Source: Lophius americanus
Taxonomy: Eukaryota; Chordata; Actinopteri; Lophiiformes; Lophiidae
Direction of reading: 5' to 3'
Assembly (NCBI GenBank): GCA_037951165.1
Contig: JBBDHG010000107.1
Coordinates: 786,001 to 850,000, forward strand
DNA: 64,000 bases
Shown here: positions 35,925 to 46,500 of the stretch, piece after piece
Layout: each line of letters starts with the position of its first letter
Numbering within the stretch: the stretch's first letter is position 1
Notes under the pieces: model-generated
Database searches by the model: none
Told to the model about the DNA's origin: nothing
The model's input: the letters and a program-made list of their open reading frames with translations, nothing else
Program-made: the position numbers and the translations under genes

Positions 35925-36700
35925 AAGTTGGTGGTTTGGTTGGTGGAGTGGCTGTTAATTGATTGCTGGGTCAGCTAGTTGACTGGTTTGGTTGTTTAGT
36001 TGTTTGGTTGATTAGTTATTTGGTTGTTTGGTTGAGCAGTTGTTAATCATTTAGTTAGTTGGTAGTTTGAATTGTTGAGGGTTTTAGGGTTTGATTTATT
36101 AATTTGTTATTTGGTTGATTTGGTTGACTAGTTGTTTGTTTGTTTGTTTGGTTGATTACTTGTTTTATTGCCTGGCTGATTAAATGTTTATTTGGTTGAT
36201 TAATTGTTTTCTTGGTTGTATGTTGGTTATGTTTATTGATCAGTTATTTGGTTGGCTGCTTGATTAGTTTTTTGTTTGGTTGATTGGTTGGATGTTTGAT
36301 CAGTTGTTTGGTTGATTAGTTGTTTGATCGGTTGATTGAATATTTGTTGGGTTGATTTGTTGGTCGGTTGAACTTTTGTTTGCTTGATTAGTTTTTTGGT
36401 TGGTTGTTTGGTTTATTGATCAGTTATACAGTTGATCGATTGTTTGGTCGGTTTATTGGTTGGCTGGTTAATTAGCGGTTTGGTTGATTGATTACTTGTT
36501 TGATTGGTTGGTTGTTTGGTTACTTTTTTTGGTTGGTTGATTCGTTTTTTAGTTGAGTAGTTGTTTGATTTGTTGATTAAATGTTTGATTGTTTGAATAG
36601 TTGTTTGGTTTATTGATCAGTTATTTAGCTGATTAATTTTTTGGTTTATTGATCAGTTATTTAGTTGATTAATTGTTCAGTTGGTTTTCTCCATTTTTGT
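35925..36700. repeat. Degenerate TTGG(T)TGATT array
   Basis: About 770 bases built from TTGGTTGATTAGTTGTT-like words in irregular order, with extreme T and G excess and very few C on the plus strand. Larger phrases such as TTTATTGATCAGTTATTTAG repeat (for example around 36610 and 36645). On the gene's sense strand it reads AACCAATCAA-type. It ends about 270 bases from the splice donor. Confidence 0.92.
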
Positions 36701-36970
36701 TTGGTTGTCTAACTGTTTCTTTGGTCAACAGGTTGGTTTTACTCAAAAGGTTATACATTTAATTGGACCAATGGATGGGAAGGGTTTGGGCCCTGCAAGG
36801 ACAACCACTTGTCCATCAGTGCGAGACACGAGACAAACCCGGGTGTGTGGAAGAAGTAAGGAGCTGTGAGGTGAGATTTGTTTTCCACCTGTTTTAACAC
36901 ATTTACACCTGTTTTCATGTGGGTTTGTTCACATTCTGATTCAGATTGTATGTGGTTCACATAGCCTCAC
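36700..36970. other. Intron 5' end of the receptor gene
   Basis: Between the TTGG array and the donor site at 36970. No feature beyond the donor itself. Confidence 0.4.
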
Positions 36971-37279
36971 CTCATTCGCTAAGGAGAAGGGAATGACCAG
37001 CGTCGCCACCAGAATGTCCGCAGAAGCCAAAGACACCAAGAAGAGGTTCTGCGGTGCCCTCAGGGCTCGGCTGGTGAAAACCGCCACCACCACCAGCACG
37101 TTGCCCACCACTGTTCCCAGTATGATGACGGTCACCACCAGCACAATCAACACTGACGCCACCTGCGAGTGAGGAGGTAGAGGAGATCTCGGCGTGGAAT
37201 AGGACGTCTCGTTCTCCACAGAAGAGTTTTGTGGAGAATTGGCCGGTAATGTGGCCGTTAACACATCTGAATAGTCCAT
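36971..37279 (-). CDS. adra2d: Alpha-2 adrenergic receptor, coding exon 1 (N-terminus, TM1, TM2)
   Basis: First coding exon of a G-protein-coupled receptor for adrenaline and noradrenaline at the plasma membrane. It encodes 103 residues. The extracellular N-terminus has N-glycosylation sequons NSS and NET. TM1 contains GNVLVV (the conserved Asn 1.50 motif), followed by the short first intracellular loop TSRALRAPQNLF and TM2 with LASAD (Asp 2.50), ending FSLANE. The start chosen is the ATG at 37279 in a strong context (A at -3, G at +4). The frame stays open for another 45 bases to a GTG and further upstream, but no ATG precedes it. The exon ends GAG|gtgagg, a good donor in phase 0, and the following codons in exon 2 restore the family signature ANEVMGYWYFG across the junction. 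Membership of the alpha-2 family is very strong. The 2D subtype is inferred mainly from exon 2. Upstream lies a long purine-rich tract. Confidence 0.93.
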
Positions 37280-37740
37280 CCTGGTCAAATGACTGACATC
37301 ATGATCCCAATTTCTTTGCTTCACTGCATCATCTTCACGCCATCGAGTAAAAATAGTAGAAGGAGCCAGGGAAACAAACCAAAGCTCAAAACTGCAGAAA
37401 AACGAATGAGTTCCCTCTCAGAAAAAAAAAAGAGATCACAAATCCTCAAAAGACCAGTCAATGATTCTTCATATTAAGGTAAAAAAAAACATCACAAAGA
37501 AAGATTTACATGGTTTAAGTCTGGAATTTAAAAACTCATACCTGTTAAAATATCCATTGGGCACGTCTGAGTCCAGAGGTTGACATATTTTCAAGGCTTA
37601 AAGCTACAAAAGTGGCCTACTTATTACAAAAAAAACAGAACGGCATCAGGCTGCACGCTCGAGTTGGAGTAAAGAGAAATACCCTATTTGGAATGCATGG
37701 TACCCTCATACGGCTGCACTCCCAAACAGAACATGGCAAG
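37280..37740 (-). promoter_or_regulatory. Upstream region and probable 5' UTR of the receptor
   Basis: Sequence immediately 5' of the start codon, read on the minus strand. No clear TATA box or initiator could be fixed by eye. A-rich runs occur at 37420-37490 on the plus strand. The transcription start is not located. Confidence 0.35.
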
Positions 37741-39115
37741 GGAAAAAAAGGAGTGAAAGTGCAGGACAAACGAGTGAAAAACGGAAAGAAAGAGGAGGAA
37801 GAGGTGATAATAAAAAGAAAAGTCCCCACTTTCAAGCGAGATGTTGTCGTGATGAGCGACACTGCTGCTGCCGCTGCTGCTGCTGTTTGGTGATTCTCTA
37901 CTGCTGGAATACAGAAGAAAGAAGAGGAGGAGGAGGAGGAGGAGGAGGAGGAGGAGGAGGAGGAGGAGAGACTGATGAGAGGAGAGATGAAAGCTATGAG
38001 TGGGAGATGTATGGAGTTTAGATGAGGGGATGTCTGAAGGAGCATTTAAGGTCAGAAAATTAGAAAGGTAAGAGAGAGATGGCTGAATGAGAAAGAGTGG
38101 GAGGTAGAGAGAAAGAGAAGATAGACAGATGAGGAGAGATGCTAGAGGAGAGAAAATGGAAAGGAATGAGTAGAAAATAGAATGGATGAAAGAAAGAGGA
38201 GGGAAGGAGGAGAACAAAGAAAGATGAGGGATGGAATGAGAGAGCGGAAAGGATGACACTATGAGAGGGAAAGAGAGAGAAAGAGAGGAAGGAGGAGAGG
38301 TGGAGAAGGATTAGAAAGGAAAAGACGAAGAGGTGTATGGGTGAGAGGAGAAAAGATGAAGGGAGGAGGGAGGGGAGGAAGGATAGAAGAGGGGAATAGA
38401 GGAAGGGGATGAGAGAAAAGAAAGAGGAAAAGAGAGTTTTTAGAAAAGGGGTGAAAGAGGAAGAAAAAGAGTAATTAGGCAGACGCAAATGGATGAAAGG
38501 ATGAGGATAGGAGAAAAAAGAGGAATTGAGAAATAAGACAGGTGAGGGGATGATATATATAGCACTGACTTGAGGAGGAAAGAGGGAAGTGAAGGAGAGA
38601 ACAGGGAAAGAAGGTACGGGAGTAAGGGAAATGAGGGGAGGGAATTATGAGAGGAAAGATGACAAGCAGCGCGGTTTAAAGTGAATTCAAGGGAAGAGAA
38701 GGGAGACAGTTGTGTCCTGTAACTGCTGGGGGAGGAGAAGAAAAGGGAAAGAGAATGTTTGAAGAGAAAGATGAGCGAGGATGGAGGAAAAAATAAGAAA
38801 ATAAAAAGAGAGAAGGAAACAGGAATAAAGGGGACGGGATGATGGGGGAACAGGAAGTAATGGCAAAGGAGAGGAAAGGAAAAGACGTGAGATAGTGGAA
38901 AAAGAAAGAGGAGAGAAAAGAATACAAGATGGGGTGAGGACAGAAAGGTGAGAGGGAGAGAGAAATAAAAGATGGGCAGAAAGAGAACAGAGGAAGAAAA
39001 GAAGAGTACACACCAAGGAAGGGGGATGAATGAACGGGGAGAGAGGAGACGAATGGAAAAAAAACAAGAAAGAAAAGAGGAGGGAAATGAAGAGGATGGA
39101 TGGAGGATGGATGGA
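37740..39115. repeat. Long purine-rich (GA/GGA) tract
   Basis: About 1.37 kb in which the plus strand is overwhelmingly A and G, with GAGAGG, GGAAAG and AGGAGG words and isolated T. It contains a pure (GGA/GAG)n block at 37919-37969 and a CTG/CCG-type run at 37862-37890. The reverse strand gives long Ser/Phe/Leu/Pro frames that are composition artefacts. It begins about 460 bases upstream of the receptor start codon. Confidence 0.93.
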
Positions 39116-39635
39116 GTCTTTGACTCTAGCTTTATTTAGCAAGCAGTGCACCAAACTATGGGATGATAGCCGGTGCGTTAATATGCCTAAATACCGGGGG
39201 AACATGAACATCAAGAACATGAGGTGGACCTCCCCCACTGTCACATAACTGTAGTCATCAAGCTAGAAGCAGAGAACATTCCTTACAGCCCATACTGCTG
39301 TGAAGGCGGCCATGTTGTTCAATATGTGGAATGTGTGTTCCACTCTCAAACGGCTCCCAATAAATTCTCTAAAGCAGAGCAGAGGATCAAGCTTCCGGGT
39401 CTTCCTGCTAATCCATATATCCAGTTTGGCACCGGCAAAGCTGAACTTCATCAAAACCAATGAAGAAAACTCTTTCTCTGTGTATATGCAGGAGAAAAAA
39501 CTCCCCCAAAGTCTCCATCCTCCCCTCAACCAGCAGGACTCCCCTGTAAGTGAGCCCTGTGTTTGTTAGGAGCCAGCGCTCCATGTTCAAACCTCCACTG
39601 GAGGTCAGCAAGCTAGTTTTTTTTAACCGGGGGTC
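39116..39635. other. Non-purine block interrupting the purine tract; possible insertion
   Basis: Normal base composition with sharp change at both ends. Open frames exist on both strands (for example 39300-39569 plus and 39263-39529 minus) but show no domain. The texture resembles an interspersed repeat that landed in the tract; the family is not recognised and no terminal repeats were confirmed. Confidence 0.5.
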
Positions 39636-39900
39636 TCGGAGAAAAGGAAGAAAGAAGTTGGATGGGGGGGGGGAAAGAGAGTTGGAGTAGAAATGGAAGA
39701 CAAGAGAGGATAAGGAAGATACATTTAAAAGGAAAAGACAGAATAAAGGAGTTGGAAATACGGGCGAAGACAAAGAGGAGAAGAGGATAGAAGGGTGAGG
39801 AGAACATGAAGCAGTGGTAAAGGAGAGGAGAAGAAAGAACTGAGGAGGAGATAATAAGGGATTGAGAAAAGGAGGAAGACGTGGGATGAAGATGTAATGG
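39636..39900. repeat. Second purine-rich tract
   Basis: Resumes the same A/G composition as 37740-39115, including a nine-G run near 39666. Probably the other half of one original tract. Confidence 0.85.
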
Positions 39901-40119
39901 TTTCATTGGTCATCCGGAGGAGATAAGGATGTTTTATTTATTGATGTTATTTATTGCAGCAAAGCGTGATGACATGAAGTCAGGCAGGGAGAAAATCCCA
40001 TGATGCAACAGCCTGTAGGCATCTTTAACTACACAGTAGGTTGCTCCTCCTGCAGGAGTGGCTCCATCCTCCTCAGGGAGCGATCAGCCTTCTAACGGAA
40101 GAGCCTCCAGAGGTACAAG

Positions 40120-40690
40120 GGACACTGTAAAAAAAACAACACCCTGACTTTGTGATAAAACAACACTTTAAAAAACACAGATTTTACCATAAAAAAAATA
40201 CTGTAAAAAAAAAAATAGTAAATGACCTTCTTAAGGAAAACTAAGTGTTATATAGTAAAGTCGTATATTATAATAATGAGTAAATACAATCATAATTATT
40301 AGTTAATATCTCACAATATTGACTTAGTATCCAATAGTAATGAACTAGTATATCATAATGAGGACTTAATATATCTTAATAATGACTCAGTACATTATAA
40401 TAATGACTTAATATTTCATTGTACTGAGTTAGTCTTTCATAATAATGAACTAAAATGTCTTAAAAATGACTTTACATCATAGTAATGACTCAGGAAAACA
40501 TAATGATGACTCAATAGCTCAGAATAATTAGTAAATGTTTCAAACAATGAGCTAATATGTCATAATAGTGATTAAGTATCCCATAATAATGAGTAAATTC
40601 CCAGTACTAATGGGTTAATAACTGATCAAAATGACTTACCATCTTAAAATAATGTTGTAATTTGTCATAACAAGGACTCTGTCTATCTAG
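40120..40690. repeat. Decayed AT-rich tandem repeat (~22-25 bp units)
   Basis: 40120-40215 has ACTGTAAAAAAA / CTTTAAAAAACACAG phrases. From 40245 to 40680, units like ATAATAATGACTTAGTAT recur about every 20-25 bases (TCATAATAATGAACTAA, TTAATAATGACTCAGTACA, TTATAATAATGACTTAATA), diverged by substitutions and small indels. Confidence 0.75.
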
Positions 40691-40699
40691 GAGAGAGTC

Positions 40700-41545
40700 T
40701 TCGTGGGTCTGGACACAGTCATTATAAGAGCTGACTGGCTCCACACAGCGGGCTGAACGCCCTCATTATTATCTCCACACATCACCTCTCACACATCGAC
40801 TCTGGCTCAGGCGTTGATGTAGATTCAGCTGGATGTTTCAGTGCTGAGAAATGGACGAGCCGTCGCCAAAATTCACTCCTCACACTGCTGTACACGATCG
40901 TTTTCATCAAACGGAAACAGCAAACCCAGCCATTGTTAGGGGCTACTATCAGCAGAGAATAAATCCATATATGGTGTAAAACTGGACCACGGGAGCTGAG
41001 GGCAGTGATGGAACATTGGTGAGTGGACCCGTGAAGTTCAGTGGCACAGAGGGAGAGGTGACATCACACACACTACACAGTAGATAAACTCACGATTTGT
41101 TTGGCTTCCTTAATGGAATAGTTCAGCTAACAATATAAATTCAGTCATCATTTACTTTCTCCCATGCCGATGGAGAAGTAGCGTTAAGTTTTTTTTTACC
41201 CAAATCAACACCAGCCCAGCGATTCTGAACTGATTTGAAAAGGTGTTATTGAAACATCTTTAAAGTGGAAAGTATGAATGCTCCCCTCCAGAGGTTGGTG
41301 GTGGCCTGAAGTCAAGGCGTTTGAGAGACCGGTAGGGAATATGGATGAGAAAAATATTTTAAAAATAAATAATAAATACATTAGTAAGTGACGCACGTGC
41401 ATATAGAACGCACGTGTTTTAATTACCGGGCGAGTGCGTTCACGTCCTCAAGTATTTCAACGTATGTCAGTGCTGTTGCGCTAAAAAAAGCAAGAAAATC
41501 GCATGAAATTGCTGACATTTAATGCGTGAAATGCTTCAGTAGGCT
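40700..41545. other. Intergenic; fragment of a widespread fish repeat
   Basis: 41110-41165 (GGAATAGTTCAGCTAACAA, TTCAGTCATCATTTACTTTC, CCATGCCGATGGAG) resembles the 'ggaacagttcaccca ... cagtcatcatttactcac' fish repeat. A related head lies at 47262-47285. No gene. Confidence 0.5.
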
Positions 41546-41549
41546 ATTC

Positions 41550-41735
41550 ATGCACCTGAGTGTTTTCTGAGGAGCAGCTGCTCCTGGCTGCAGTGACAGA
41601 TATGAGGAGCAAGAGTCTACTTTTACTGTTTTACTGTGACAAATGAAAGAAACTGCTAAATCAGGCCAGACTTTTACCAAGAGTTTAAATTTAAAATTGA
41701 ATTCAAACCCTGAATATAAAATTCCTTTTTGTTGT
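41550..41735 (+). repeat. Unassigned repeat, copy 1
   Basis: TTTTCTGAGGAGCAGCTGCTC then CTGCAGTGACAGATATGAG, GCAAGAGTCTAC and TTTACTGTTTTA, later TTCCTTTTTGTTG. The same ordered words, about 80% alike by eye, recur at 57920-58065. No coding motif or terminal repeat. Confidence 0.7.
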
Positions 41736-41739
41736 AATC

Positions 41740-42485
41740 AAAACATTTCACACTTTCATCCGCAGCTATAAACACAAATATTACACCTTGTCATTAGCAG
41801 CTATAAACACCAACATACCACACTTTCAGCAACAGCTAGAAACACTTGCCTTGTGTCAAAGGATCCATCAAATGGGAAGATATAATTTCACTATGTTCAG
41901 CCGTCTGTGGATGAATGTTAGTTATCTCGGTTACATCATTAGAAAACCCTTTTTTTTTTGAGGCAGATATCCAGTACAACTAATCCAGTGTTTGTAAGAC
42001 AGGAGCAGCAGAGGAAAGACAGACGGGTTCAGAACCATTAGTAGAGCATTGAAAAGAGGACTGACTAGGCATGAAGAGAAACACTGGAAATGACAACAGG
42101 AAGGCACATCACACACTGGCACTGGAGGGTAGGAGAAGACACACTCAACACAGCAGGAGGCAGGCATGGATGGCAAACAGCTGACGACAAGGACAATCAC
42201 ACAGGAGGAGCAGATAATCTGATAGCAGAGGAAGGATTAGTGGCCAGACAATGAAGAGACTCACACCTTTCAAAATGACGACAAAACCTTAAAATAGCAG
42301 GACGGGATTTCCTGAAACAACCATGAGCTCAAATACTTCCTGATGCATTAAACATGTGTGAGAGTATGAGCAGCCAATGGAAATGGGTAGCATGCTAATG
42401 CTATTAGAGCCTACAATGAAAACCTCCACTTATGACGTTGATTTTTCAAATCGTTTGTGGATCCCAGTGGTTCTGGAGAAGGACC
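41740..42485. other. Intergenic, no gene seen
   Basis: A short phrase AGCTATAAACAC repeats three times at 41765-41835 with spacing of about 35-40 bases. Nothing else recognised. Confidence 0.4.
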
Positions 42486-42489
42486 TCTT

Positions 42490-43085
42490 ATGGGGTTTAA
42501 GTTATCTTATGTGTCGGTGTCTTAGTCATGAGGAATGGGAAAATGGGCCGTGAGATGGCCGTGAGGCTCGGCGCAGCACTAAAAGTAATGATGAGTCCTA
42601 AGGCGGAGCTCTTAATTTACCGGTCCATCTATGCTCCAACCCTGACCTATGGTCATAAGACCATGGAGACCAAAAGAATGAGGTAAAGGACACAAGAGGA
42701 TGAAATAAGCTCCCTTTGTAGGGGGGGACGGGCTCAGCCATAGAGATAAGTTGAGGAGTTCGGATATCAGGAGCTCAGAGTGGACCTGCTGCACCTCGGT
42801 GTCCAGAAGAGCCAGTTGAGGTGGTTTGGGCATTTTATCAGGATGCCTCTAGGGCACCTCCCTTTGGAGGTTTTCCAGGCACGTCCAAATGAAAGGAGAC
42901 CCCCACGGGTAGACCCAGAACTCCCATGAGGGATTATGTATCTCATCTAGAGCCAAAACTGAAGTTGGAAAGACCAAAGAGGTCGGCGTGAGAGTGGCCT
43001 CAGAAACTTCGGCTGACTTTTACATCCTCATGAGGCTAGATTTGTATCTAGTTGGATGAGCAGGGCATGGAAACGATGAGCTAAG
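42490..43085 (+). mobile_element. RTE/Rex3-like LINE, ORF2 C-terminus and 3' end
   Basis: Plus strand. The text corresponds to the end of the RT ORF: GRGRE-like start, SRRSLNLPVH-type text, the conserved RWFGHFIRMPLGHLPLEVF and ARPNERRPPR segment. Several single-base indels and stops break it. It lacks the usual (GATG) tail. Same family as the minus-strand piece at 16560-16935. Confidence 0.85.
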
Positions 43086-43359
43086 AGAGGCTTAAAGCTG
43101 CATCGAGCTTCAGAGCCGGGTAACGGGTCTCTGTATTTGTGTGTGGGCTAATATTACCCGAGGATCTCATGTGATTCAGAAATGATTCTTCGACGCGGTG
43201 CATTCGTGGAGGATAAGCACAATCTGTATTTTATATGGCTTTACTGACATATGGAAGGAAGAGTTTCACGGGCAGCAACTGAACAAATCTATCTACCCTC
43301 AGGAAACCAGCTCAGGCCCTTCATAACTGCACACCTGGTCTTTCAGGCGAAACCAAAAT

Positions 43360-46300
43360 ATTCATAGCAAGCTGGATGATTGAAATTCCACAGTTGGTAA
43401 TATCACGGAACAGTTTCATGACATTGAGACACGTTATGAATGCCTGGCTAGCGATAGCATGAAGCAGAGAGAGCATGCGCATGAATTGGGAGACAAGATT
43501 GATCATCTGGAAAACCAAAGCAGACGCTCTTTGATATTTTATGGCGTGCTGGGAATAAAACAAATGGAACTTGGGACGACTGAGAATCTGCCCTAAAGGA
43601 TGTGATCGTCAACAAACTGGAACTGGCGGAGAAGATCATGACCGCCGAACTATATTTCCATCTGCTGAGAAACTGAAGGGGTCTGACCTTTGGATTGGAG
43701 AAGACTTTTCCATGACGGTAAGAGAGAAGAGGAGGAAGCTGAAACTCACGTTGGTTGAAGCCGGACAACGACGGAACAAGTCTTCCTTCATTTTGACAAA
43801 TTTTTATTTAATGATTAAGTTCAATAGTTGAACTCAAGAACGGTCAGACAAAATTTACAACTGGACACGATCCGAAGTCGCAAAACCGGGGAACCCTGGC
43901 AAGTCACATAGGAAGCTAGCCTGACACCAATCGACTCTTCAACGGATGAGAGGTCTGACCGTTCCTCCGCTGGAACAGAAACGGTCAGAAACACGAAAAA
44001 TACTTTGAGTTAAATTTTGTATAAATTACGTTGTTTTTGCTTTTGTTGAGGTTTGGAACAACTGTCCTGTTTTGGAACAACTGTCCTGCAGATACCATTA
44101 AAGATGTTATCCCAGATGATGAAGTTCATACTAGCTGCCGTGGTTCCAATAACAGAGGAGGTGTGTCTTAATGCGTCCAATCATCATATACTCACGGTAT
44201 CAAAATCTGAAAATCATTGTTTTCCTGGTCTTTGATAAATATACATGTGTTGTTCTGTTTGGTTCTGCCTACATTAACACGGAAACATCTTCCTTATTAT
44301 CCGACACACGTGTTCACAAAAGGTATGGATTACTTGGAGCATTCCATTTTTAGAGGTGTTGTGTGAATACCCACATTGCCACATTATGTTATCTGGAGAT
44401 TTTGATGCTCGGACAGGAAAAATGGATGATTTCCTTTCCGATGACAGTAACAGGTTTACACCCGGCCTGGAGGATATGGATTAAACACCTGGTATGGTCG
44501 ATAAACGGCTCTCGAGATGAGGGAGTGAATAAATATGATAAGGAGTTGATTGATCTATGTTGCTCCTCAGGCGTACACCATGGGAATGGGAGATTTCCCA
44601 GTAGTCAAAGATGAATTCTCTACATGCTTTAAGCAAAATGGTGGCGGTTTGGTCGATTATGTCTTGTGCTCCTCAAGTGGTTATGAGTGAATTGTAAACT
44701 TTACAGTCTCCACGCGTTGTGAGTCAAATGAAATGTCTTTAACAGTACCACACAATAAGAAATCTATACCGAAACATCTGCAGGAAAAAGAAGGAAACCC
44801 TTGAAGATTCACAGATTGACAATCTGGTTGACCAGAGTTTAGGAGCCAAAGAATTTTGGAAAAATATTAAACGACTAAAAAACTCCCAGCTATCACATCT
44901 ATACAATGGACTGAATATTTCAAAGAAATACTTGATACCCCTGGTACGTCATCGGATATGGCTCTTTTGGCGGAAGTGGGTAGAACATCTAGAAGTCATG
45001 GCGGATTACATTGGGAAATCTGGGATTGTGAAGAGTTTAATGACATATTGAAGAGAAACGTATCTGGAGATGAATTTGGTCAAGCCATTAAATGTTTGAT
45101 AAATGGTAAAGCAGCTGTCCCTGATGGCATCAAGGGCAAAATGGTTTCAATGCTGCACTGATTTGTTGTTTACCATATTTGTTTATTCTATTTAACAATA
45201 CATTGTCAACAGGGTATTTCCCTTCCGAGTGGACTAAATCATTAATTGTACCGCTGCACTAGAAAGGGGATTTAAACAGCGTTGGCGATTAAAGAGGAAT
45301 ATACCTGGTAGAGATCTTTGAACACGAGCGTCTACAGGACTTTGCAGATTTATATGAAGAGATACCTGAAGCAGAAGCTGGATTTAGAAAAGGTTACAGC
45401 ACAGCAGACAATATATTCACTCTGCAGAGGCTTACCCAAAAGTATCTGTCAAAAGGGGCCGGGTCATTCTTTTGTCTCTTTGTTGACCTTTGAAAAGCAT
45501 TTGATTCAGTTACCAGGACGCTATTATGGCCTGCTGTCAGGAAGAATAATACTTATGGAAGGGTATTTATTGGTCTCAAGAATATGTATTCAAATATTGT
45601 ATCAGCAGTTAGTTACTAACACCTCTATTGGGGAGTGTTTCGGGTGTCTCGGTGGAGTCAGACAAGGGTGTGTTTGAGTCCTTGTCTATTCTCTATATTT
45701 ATATCAGAGATACAAACACTCTTTCAGAACGGCGAATATGGAGGAGTCTCTGTTGGACCAGAATTTGCAGTGTCATGGACACAAAGTACAAAAACTCCAG
45801 CTGTTAAAGCTAAAAGAAAAAGAGGCTCTGCTCGGTAAAAAAAGGTTGGTCTTTCATTGTCTCAGTATTCCATCATCTATATTACTTAAGCTGTTCGACA
45901 GTAAAGCTAAACCAATATTATTTTATAGTGCTGAGATCTGGGGTTTCCATGATAGACACGCTTTCAACTAATAATACTTGTTGACGGTGATAAACAGAAT
46001 ACTCTCAGCAAAATCTCACAGTTCTCTCTTATGCAACAATATCAATGAATTAAATCTCAGTTAGACGTTGAATACCATGTATTGCATGTACACATGAAGG
46101 AGTATAGAACGACTTTTGTCTTTTGAGAGTGCAAAAACTACCATTAGTATGTAATACTAGACATAAAAATGCAAATATCAGCAAAGTTTGTAAAGTTTGT
46201 AGCAGCGGTGAACTAGAAGAAGAGCTACACTTTCTCTTCTCCTGTTCTGCGTGAAATTCAATCAGAGCAAAAATATTTACCTGCCTATAGCAATAAAATC

Positions 46301-46500
46301 ACACACTCTACAAAATACCAGAAACTGTTAAACAGTAAAAATCTCTCTACACTCCTTCATTGGGCAAAATATGTAAAAGAAGCTAGAAATGTTAGAAATG
46401 TGACTTTGTCCCTTTCTATGCTATTCTATTTCTATTCAACTTTTGTGTTTTGTGCATCTATATTTATTCCCCATGTTGCCTTATGTTTCATGCTTTTATT
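43360..46500 (+). mobile_element. Decayed full-structure LINE (ORF1, endonuclease, RT)
   Basis: Plus strand, several frames. ORF1-like part 43490-43900: DHLENQSRRSLIFYGV (RRM-type ORF1 entry), later SMTVREKRRKLKLTL and a TIRSRKTGEPW end. Endonuclease 44050-44700: HIMLSGDFDARTGKMDDF (GDFNA-type box), KELIDLCCSSGV, QNGGGLVDYVLCSS. Linker and RT 44880-45740: KCLINGKAAVPDGIKG, AGFRKGYSTADNIFTLQRL, LFVDL.KAFDSV, GGVRQGCVLSPCLFS after frame correction. C-terminus 45750-46260: LFDSKAKPILFYSAEIWGF and CKVCSSGELEEELHFLFSC (zinc-knuckle end). The FADD active-site segment is deleted near 45755. The clade is uncertain (I/Nimb- or Tx1-like). Confidence 0.85.

Larger units (their letters stand above)
28180..36970 (-). 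other. Intron of the alpha-2 adrenergic receptor gene (8.8 kb, phase 0)
   Basis: It begins gtgagg after GAG at 36971 and ends ttctcttgtgttcag before GTC at 28179, read on the minus strand. It separates TM2 from TM3. Contents seen: a TA run near 28946-28970, a tail fragment at 30990-31095, a LINE C-terminal fragment near 32110-32395, a G-rich run at 33244-33278, a minus-strand LINE RT fragment at 35400-35765 and a TTGG-type array at 35925-36700. The remainder (28200-30980, 31100-32100, 32400-33200, 33290-35390) is AT-rich with no coding exon that I can recognise. Confidence 0.88.

Noticed and set aside
37280..37324. Fifteen extra residues at the receptor N-terminus from a codon at 37324
   Set aside because: That codon is GTG. 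The first in-frame ATG, with a strong start context, is at 37279.
37617..39244. Several long minus-strand frames (111-191 codons) rich in Ser, Phe, Leu and Pro
   Set aside because: They are the pyrimidine strand of the purine tract, where stop codons are rare for composition reasons. No domain or start context supports them.
42001..42235. A cysteine-rich frame on the minus strand
   Set aside because: Short, no conserved spacing or domain, and no exon signals.
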